Assembly: GCA_964423745.1 (NCBI GenBank)
Contig: CAYRGG010000097.1
Location: 1-11,248 of the forward strand
Source of the DNA: CAYRGG01 sp964423745
GTDB taxonomy: Bacteria; Pseudomonadota; Gammaproteobacteria; Competibacterales; Competibacteraceae
Length of the DNA stretch: 11,248 nucleotides
Direction of reading: 5' to 3'
Shown: positions 7,501 to 11,248 of the stretch, in pieces
How positions within the stretch are numbered: position 1 is the first letter of the stretch
Layout: each line of letters starts with the position of its first letter
Program-made: the position numbers and the translations under genes
The notes under the pieces: generated by a model
Databases searched by the model: none
What the model was told of the DNA's origin: nothing
What the model saw: the letters and a program-made list of their open reading frames with translations, nothing else

Positions 7501-8625
7501 ATGTCATGTGATTTTGTTGATTTAGCGGTTCCCGGCGTGCGAACTCTGCAGCCGTATCAGCCAGGTAAACCCGATAGTGAAGTTCGCCGCGCCTATGGAC
7601 TCACTGATATTATCAAACTGGCGTCCAACGAGAATCCCTTGGGTCCGAGCCCTAAGGCCATGGCTGCCGTAGCCGGTTGTATTCAGGATTTGGCTCGCTA
7701 TCCTGACGGCAACGGTTACGCGTTGAAGGCGAGCTTGTCGGCCCACCTGGGTGTTTCCATGGAGTGCATCACCTTGGGCAATGGCTCCAATGATGTGTTG
7801 GAGGTCATTGCACGGACTTTTTTAGCGCCGGGTTTGAGCAGCGTCTTCTCCCAGTATGCCTTTGCGGTTTATTATCTGGTGACCCAGGCTATCGGCGCCC
7901 AATCCCGGGTTGCCCAAGCCCATGGTTCGGATCGCCCGATGCCCTATGGTCACGATTTGACCGCCATGGCAGAACAGATCACCACAACGACCCGGCTGGT
8001 GTTTATCGCTAATCCTAATAATCCTACTGGGACTTGGTTAGGGCGGACGGAATTGGAAGCCTTCATAACCCGCGTGCCTGAGCAGGTGTTGGTGGTGGTG
8101 GACGAAGCCTATGCAGAATATGTGGAGGACGAAGACTATCCTGACGCCGTTGCATGGCTTTCCCGATTTCCCAATCTCATCTTGGTGCGAACCTTCTCCA
8201 AAGCTTATGGGCTCGCTGGGTTGCGGGTAGGTTATGCAGTCTCACATCCTACCATAGCGGATCTATTGAACCGGGTGCGACAGCCGTTTAATGTGAATAT
8301 TCCCGCCCAAGAGGCGGCTCTCGCTGCTCTGGACGATGATGATCATCTGCAGCGTAGCCGGCACTTAAATCAACAGGGTATGGAGCAGCTAAAACAGGCT
8401 TTCGATAGATTAGGTTTATCGTATCTACCATCCATGGGCAATTTCCTCTGTGTCCAAATGGATCGGCCGGGTTTGTCCGTGTTTCAGGCATTGCTGCATC
8501 GAGGCATCATCGTGCGGCCCGTGGATAATTATGGATTGCCAAACTATCTCCGGGTTACTGTCGGTAGTGAGTCGGAAAACAGTTTATTTATCGATGGCTT
8601 AAAAGAGGTTCTTGGGAAATTCTGA
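7501..8625 (+). CDS. hisC: histidinol-phosphate / aromatic amino-acid aminotransferase
   Basis: PLP enzyme of fold type I (class I/II aminotransferases) that exchanges the amino group between histidinol phosphate and 2-oxoglutarate in histidine synthesis. The 374 residues are a normal HisC length. Landmarks are LASNENPLGPSP (40-51), LGNGSND (92-98, phosphate contact), NPNNPTGT (171-178), DEAYAEY (201-207) and TFSKAYGLAGLRVGY (231-245), with Lys234 as the PLP lysine. Arg351 in the C-terminal domain fits the substrate-carboxylate Arg. The N-terminus GVRTLQPYQPGKP resembles the HisC2 subgroup, which in many gammaproteobacteria sits by pheA/tyrA and can also transaminate aromatic oxo-acids. Here it is alone, with neither his nor aro genes beside it, so the physiological substrate is open. 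Translation should be strong. No terminator is obvious before the next gene, 152 nt on. Confidence 0.95.
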   Translation: MSCDFVDLAVPGVRTLQPYQPGKPDSEVRRAYGLTDIIKLASNENPLGPSPKAMAAVAGCIQDLARYPDGNGYALKASLSAHLGVSMECITLGNGSNDVLEVIARTFLAPGLSSVFSQYAFAVYYLVTQAIGAQSRVAQAHGSDRPMPYGHDLTAMAEQITTTTRLVFIANPNNPTGTWLGRTELEAFITRVPEQVLVVVDEAYAEYVEDEDYPDAVAWLSRFPNLILVRTFSKAYGLAGLRVGYAVSHPTIADLLNRVRQPFNVNIPAQEAALAALDDDDHLQRSRHLNQQGMEQLKQAFDRLGLSYLPSMGNFLCVQMDRPGLSVFQALLHRGIIVRPVDNYGLPNYLRVTVGSESENSLFIDGLKEVLGKF

Positions 8626-8643
8626 CGTTAGCGTGTATTGTCA

Positions 8644-8672
8644 TTAACACTGTCACGTTCTGGGGCTGAAAT
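8644..8672 (+). promoter_or_regulatory. weak candidate promoter for the TonB-dependent receptor
   Basis: TTAACA (8644-8649, 5 of 6 to the -35 consensus), 17 nt, then TGAAAT (8667-8672, 4 of 6 to the -10). The spacing is ideal but the boxes are ordinary. The remaining leader of about 100 nt before the receptor gene shows no Fur-like box and no cobalamin riboswitch core that I can recognise. Confidence 0.22.
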
Positions 8673-8777
8673 ATAGGGGCGGTGGATCAAGCATGGTCGT
8701 TTGGCTTGCCGATGTCTCTATTACGAGCTGTGCAAAGGGCTATATGGGAAACTTTTAATAAAGATTGATTGGTGGAT

Positions 8778-10871
8778 ATGAAGGGATACAAGGGCTTAAC
8801 TTTAAATATTTTTTTAATTCAAGTCATTACTCATCTAGGAATGGCTGGTATAAGTCGCGCTGCGGAGCAAGCACCGGAGATAAAAGAAACAACCGACTTA
8901 CTAGAACTCAGTCTCGAAGAGCTGTTGGATGTGGAAGTCACGTCAGTATCCCGGAAAGTAGAGCGGCGCTTCGATGCTGCAGCGGCGGTACATGTCATTA
9001 CCAGCGAAGATATCCGTCGCTCAGGTGTTACCAGCATTCCGGAAGCGCTGCGGCTAGCGCCAGGGGTCCAGGTGGCGCGTATCGATGCCAACCGGTGGGC
9101 CATCAGTATTCGTGGTTTTAATAATCGATTTGCCAACAAATTGCTGGTGCTTGTGGATGGACGCACCGTGTACTCGCCCTTCTTTTCGGGAGTGTACTGG
9201 GATGTCCAAGATACGGTTTTAGAAGATATTGACCGCATCGAGGTGATCCGTGGACCAGGCGCTACCCTATGGGGCGCCAATGCGGTGAATGGCATTATTA
9301 ATGTGATTACCAAAAGCGCTCAAGACACCCAAGGCACCTTAATCAGCGCCGGCATTGGCGATGAAGAACGGGGTTTTGCAACCTTGCGTTATGGTAGTGG
9401 CTTGGGTGATAACGCCTTTTATCGAGTTTATGGAAAGTTCTTTGACCGAGACGCCGCCGTCGTGGCCGCTACTGGTCAAGATGCCGAAGATGATTGGCAA
9501 CAATGGCGGGGCGGTTTTCGTTTAGATTGGCAACTCGCAGAGCAAGATGAGATCTCCGTGCAAGGCGAGGTATATACCGGTAATTCCGGTGAGCAACGAG
9601 CGGGCTACGCTCTAACACCCCCCTTTGTAACTGTTTCCGATAGGGGTGAAGACGTGGAAGGAGGGCACATTTTAGGTCGTTGGAGCCGTCAGTTCTCCCT
9701 GGAATCCGATTTAGCCCTGCAGCTTTATTACGACTATACTAATCGTGAAACAGTCAATTACGACGTGGAACTTCATACGGTTGATCTGGATTTTCAGCAC
9801 CGTTTTCCCCTTGCCCAAAGCCACGAGATTCTCTGGGGTTTAGGCGTTCGTTATTATTCCGATGAGGTGCGCAATAGCTTCACCCTGTCTTTTGGCGCCG
9901 ACAAAAACACCTTGCTGTGGAGCGGCTTTGTCCAAGACGAAATTACTTTGCTGCCAGATCAGTTGCGGTTGACAGCGGGTTCAAAATTTGAACATAACAG
10001 TTATAAGGGCTTTGAGGTTCAACCCAATCTACGCTTGCTGTGGACGCCCCATGAGCAACATACCGTCTGGGCCTCTGTTTCACGGGCAGTACGCACCCCT
10101 TCACGGCTCGAACGAGACTTTGTGGGTAATCTAGTGTCGCCTCCCGGTACGGCTGCGCCTGGGGCACCCCTCAACCCTTTCCCAGTGCCTTTAGTATTGG
10201 GGATAGCCAATAATGAAGACTTTAACTCAGAGGAACTGATCGCCTATGAGCTGGGTTACCGTATTCAGGCTACCTCAGATCTGATTTTGGATTTTGCCAG
10301 TTTTTATAACGACTATCATGAATTGCGCAGCGCTGAACAGGGTAACTTAGTCTGTGAACCTTCCGGTGTTCCCATCACGGCTTTTCCGCCGTGTTTTCTG
10401 ACAGCCTCCAATATCCTGCTGCCGATTATATCCGCCAACGATCTCGAGGGTGAAACCTTTGGTGTGGAGACAACCCTAGAGTGGGAGCCTACTCGGTGGT
10501 GGGACCTTCAAGCTGCTTATTCCTATTTAAAAGTAAATTTGCGCTCTCGCGGCAACTCCATCACCAGACCCATGGGTGAACGCTCAGATCCACGTCATCA
10601 GTTTTCAGTACTTTCGTCGCTAAATTTATCCCATACAACAGAGTTCGATGTGTGGTTGCGTTATGTGGATGATCTCCCGGAACTGGATGTAGATAGCTAT
10701 ATTGCCTTAGCTAGTCGCATCGCTTGGCAACCGCAGCCGGGCGTTGAGCTGTCCTTGGTTGGGCAGAACCTCTTGGACAATCGTCGTGCGGAATTCCGCT
10801 CGAATTTTTACCCAACGCCTTTGACAGAGATCGAGCGTACCGTGTATTTCAAGTTCACGTTAGCTTTTTGA
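8778..10871 (+). CDS. TonB-dependent outer-membrane receptor
   Basis: Outer-membrane channel that takes up scarce large nutrients (iron chelates, cobalamin and similar) using TonB/ExbBD energy. From the ATG the protein has 697 residues. A signal peptide (MKGYKG, then a hydrophobic core to about 25) has a likely cut near Ala28/Ala29. DVEVTSVSR (51-59) fits the TonB-box region. The plug follows at about 62-180, with VITSEDIRRSG, IPEALRLAPGVQV, IRGFNNRFANKLLVLVDGR and IDRIEVIRGPGATLWGANAVNGIINVITK, all typical. The rest is a 22-strand-barrel pattern ending in the terminal Phe needed for outer-membrane assembly. Two Cys in a long extracellular-type loop (around CEPSG and PPCF) may form a disulfide. 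No neighbour tells the substrate. The start is uncertain: TTG 8769, GTG 8772 and ATG 8778 are in frame and ribosome signals are weak. ATG is chosen for the signal peptide. Confidence 0.93.
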   Translation: MKGYKGLTLNIFLIQVITHLGMAGISRAAEQAPEIKETTDLLELSLEELLDVEVTSVSRKVERRFDAAAAVHVITSEDIRRSGVTSIPEALRLAPGVQVARIDANRWAISIRGFNNRFANKLLVLVDGRTVYSPFFSGVYWDVQDTVLEDIDRIEVIRGPGATLWGANAVNGIINVITKSAQDTQGTLISAGIGDEERGFATLRYGSGLGDNAFYRVYGKFFDRDAAVVAATGQDAEDDWQQWRGGFRLDWQLAEQDEISVQGEVYTGNSGEQRAGYALTPPFVTVSDRGEDVEGGHILGRWSRQFSLESDLALQLYYDYTNRETVNYDVELHTVDLDFQHRFPLAQSHEILWGLGVRYYSDEVRNSFTLSFGADKNTLLWSGFVQDEITLLPDQLRLTAGSKFEHNSYKGFEVQPNLRLLWTPHEQHTVWASVSRAVRTPSRLERDFVGNLVSPPGTAAPGAPLNPFPVPLVLGIANNEDFNSEELIAYELGYRIQATSDLILDFASFYNDYHELRSAEQGNLVCEPSGVPITAFPPCFLTASNILLPIISANDLEGETFGVETTLEWEPTRWWDLQAAYSYLKVNLRSRGNSITRPMGERSDPRHQFSVLSSLNLSHTTEFDVWLRYVDDLPELDVDSYIALASRIAWQPQPGVELSLVGQNLLDNRRAEFRSNFYPTPLTEIERTVYFKFTLAF

Positions 10872-11122
10872 GATGCACACTTACGACGCAGGTGTAGACG
10901 CATCAGCCCTAGGCTAAAGGATTCAGCGGTTTGCAATTCCCCAAAACCTGCCCGGTTTATTTAGGTCAGAAATGGCAAATTGCGGCACAAACAGACAAAA
11001 ATTGGACATCTTTTTGAGGAGTCACTTTTTTGTTATGGCAAATGATTTTTTGTGGTTTAATAAAAGATTATGAAATCAAAAACTTAGTTTTTTTTACAAG
11101 GGTAATGGAGTCATTGCGCAAC
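10872..11122. other. AT-rich intergenic stretch without a protein gene
   Basis: Just after the receptor stop, GATGC-ACAC (10872-10880) can pair with GTGT (10892-10895) and GCATC (10900-10904), an imperfect 3'-UTR hairpin with no T-run. GCAATT (10933-10938) and AATTGC (10978-10983) are inverted, 45 nt apart, and extend to GCAATTnnCC when both are read in the same sense. They lie some 150-190 nt before the sigma54 promoter, a typical distance for enhancer sites, but the link is conjecture. From about 11000 to 11100 the sequence is very AT-rich with several T-runs. AAAAAC/GTTTTT (11078-11092) could fold but has only weak pairs. No convincing reading frame is present. Confidence 0.5.
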
Positions 11123-11138
11123 TGGCATTTTCCTTGCT
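11123..11138 (+). promoter_or_regulatory. sigma54 (RpoN) -24/-12 promoter
   Basis: TGGCATTTTCCTTGCT fits the RpoN consensus TGGCA-N6-TTGCW in both boxes. The invariant GG (11124-11125) and GC (11136-11137) are separated by exactly 10 nt. Transcription should begin about 12 nt after the GC, near 11149. Such promoters need an enhancer-binding activator, whose sites would lie upstream in 10872-11100. The match is in noncoding DNA, points toward a terminator about 80-110 nt away and has no annotated gene directly downstream in the window. Confidence 0.7.
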
Positions 11139-11148
11139 CATAATAAAG

Positions 11149-11248
11149 ATGCCCATGGATGTTAGCGATTATCGTTTTTCATCTGTGTGCAAACTCCTTA
11201 TGGTGATTGGATTTTGCCGAGGCTTCTTCCCCCTGCCTCGGCTTTTTT
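11149..11248 (+). ncRNA. candidate sigma54-dependent small RNA or attenuated leader (about 100 nt)
   Basis: This is the stretch from the predicted start of the sigma54 promoter to the T-run of the intrinsic terminator, about 100 nt. That size is typical of RpoN-controlled small RNAs such as the Vibrio Qrr RNAs, though I see no similarity to these. The terminator loop TTCTTCCCCCT and an internal ACTCCTTA are pyrimidine-rich and could pair with purine-rich ribosome sites. Alternatives are a leader with an attenuator before a gene beyond the window, or a coding start: a frame from ATG 11149 or 11155 stays open to the window edge (over 30 codons). It has no good ribosome site and would run through the terminator stem, so I favour RNA. 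The 5' end is inferred, not observed. Confidence 0.45.
11216..11248 (+). terminator. intrinsic (rho-independent) terminator
   Basis: GCCGAGGC (11216-11223) pairs perfectly with GCCTCGGC (11235-11242) around an 11-nt pyrimidine loop. Six T follow directly to the window edge, and the run may continue. The reverse direction lacks the needed T-run beyond TTTT/AAAA on the wrong side, so it acts on plus-strand transcripts only. It lies 345 nt after the receptor stop, far for its 3' end, and about 80 nt after the sigma54 promoter. Confidence 0.9.

Noticed and set aside
8626..8768. Riboswitch or Fur site in the leader of the TonB receptor
   Set aside because: I looked for cobalamin-riboswitch and Fur-box cores and found none. 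Only short unrelated G-rich and inverted segments are present.
11035..11073. 12-codon frame MANDFLWFNKRL after GAGGAG as a leader peptide
   Set aside because: The ribosome site is about 13 nt away, too far. There are no repeated codons suggesting attenuation and the AT-rich DNA gives short frames easily.
11078..11095. AAAAACTTAGTTTTTTTT as the terminator of the TonB receptor gene
   Set aside because: The stem is almost entirely A-T with a 3-nt loop, so it is too unstable. It is more than 200 nt past the stop codon.

Overview
The window looks like chromosomal DNA of a gammaproteobacterium. The evidence is an LpxH-type UDP-2,3-diacylglucosamine hydrolase (the beta/gammaproteobacterial route to lipid A), a periplasmic plus cytoplasmic cyclophilin pair beside lpxH, and a TonB-dependent outer-membrane receptor. 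Base composition appears moderate and fairly even. I see no transposase, integrase, phage gene or CRISPR array. A purple-sulfur or ammonia-oxidiser-like lineage (Chromatiales type) would fit the protein style, but that is inference.

Layout. (a) 1-2956, minus strand: gltX (glutamyl-tRNA synthetase) followed 42 nt later by cysS (cysteinyl-tRNA synthetase), then a tRNA-Pro(UGG) gene cut by the window edge. The tRNA has its own sigma70-like promoter between cysS and itself. (b) 2957-4920, plus strand: ppiA (exported cyclophilin), ppiB (cytoplasmic cyclophilin) and lpxH, probably one operon divergent from gltX. (c) 5054-6070, plus: a 338-residue protein of unknown function with coiled-coil helices and a run of acidic residues. 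(d) 6101-7387, minus: a 12-helix UMF1/Atg22-like major facilitator transporter, convergent with (c). (e) 7501-8625, plus: a histidinol-phosphate/aromatic aminotransferase (hisC type) with a near-perfect Shine-Dalgarno, divergent from the transporter. (f) 8778-10871, plus: a TonB-dependent receptor without adjacent transport partners. (g) 10872-11248: 377 nt without a convincing protein gene. It ends in a textbook sigma54 (-24/-12) promoter and, about 80-110 nt downstream, a perfect 8-bp intrinsic terminator at the very edge of the window.

Most of the window is housekeeping: translation (two synthetases and a tRNA), protein folding (two prolyl isomerases), lipid A synthesis and amino-acid synthesis. 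The most noteworthy element is the sigma54 promoter/terminator pair in (g). Together they define a candidate small RNA of about 100 nt, or an attenuated leader, under enhancer-dependent control. Secondary points are patchy nucleotide identity between ppiA and ppiB, the variant motifs of gltX, and the unknown acidic coiled-coil protein. No obviously new multi-gene system is visible.
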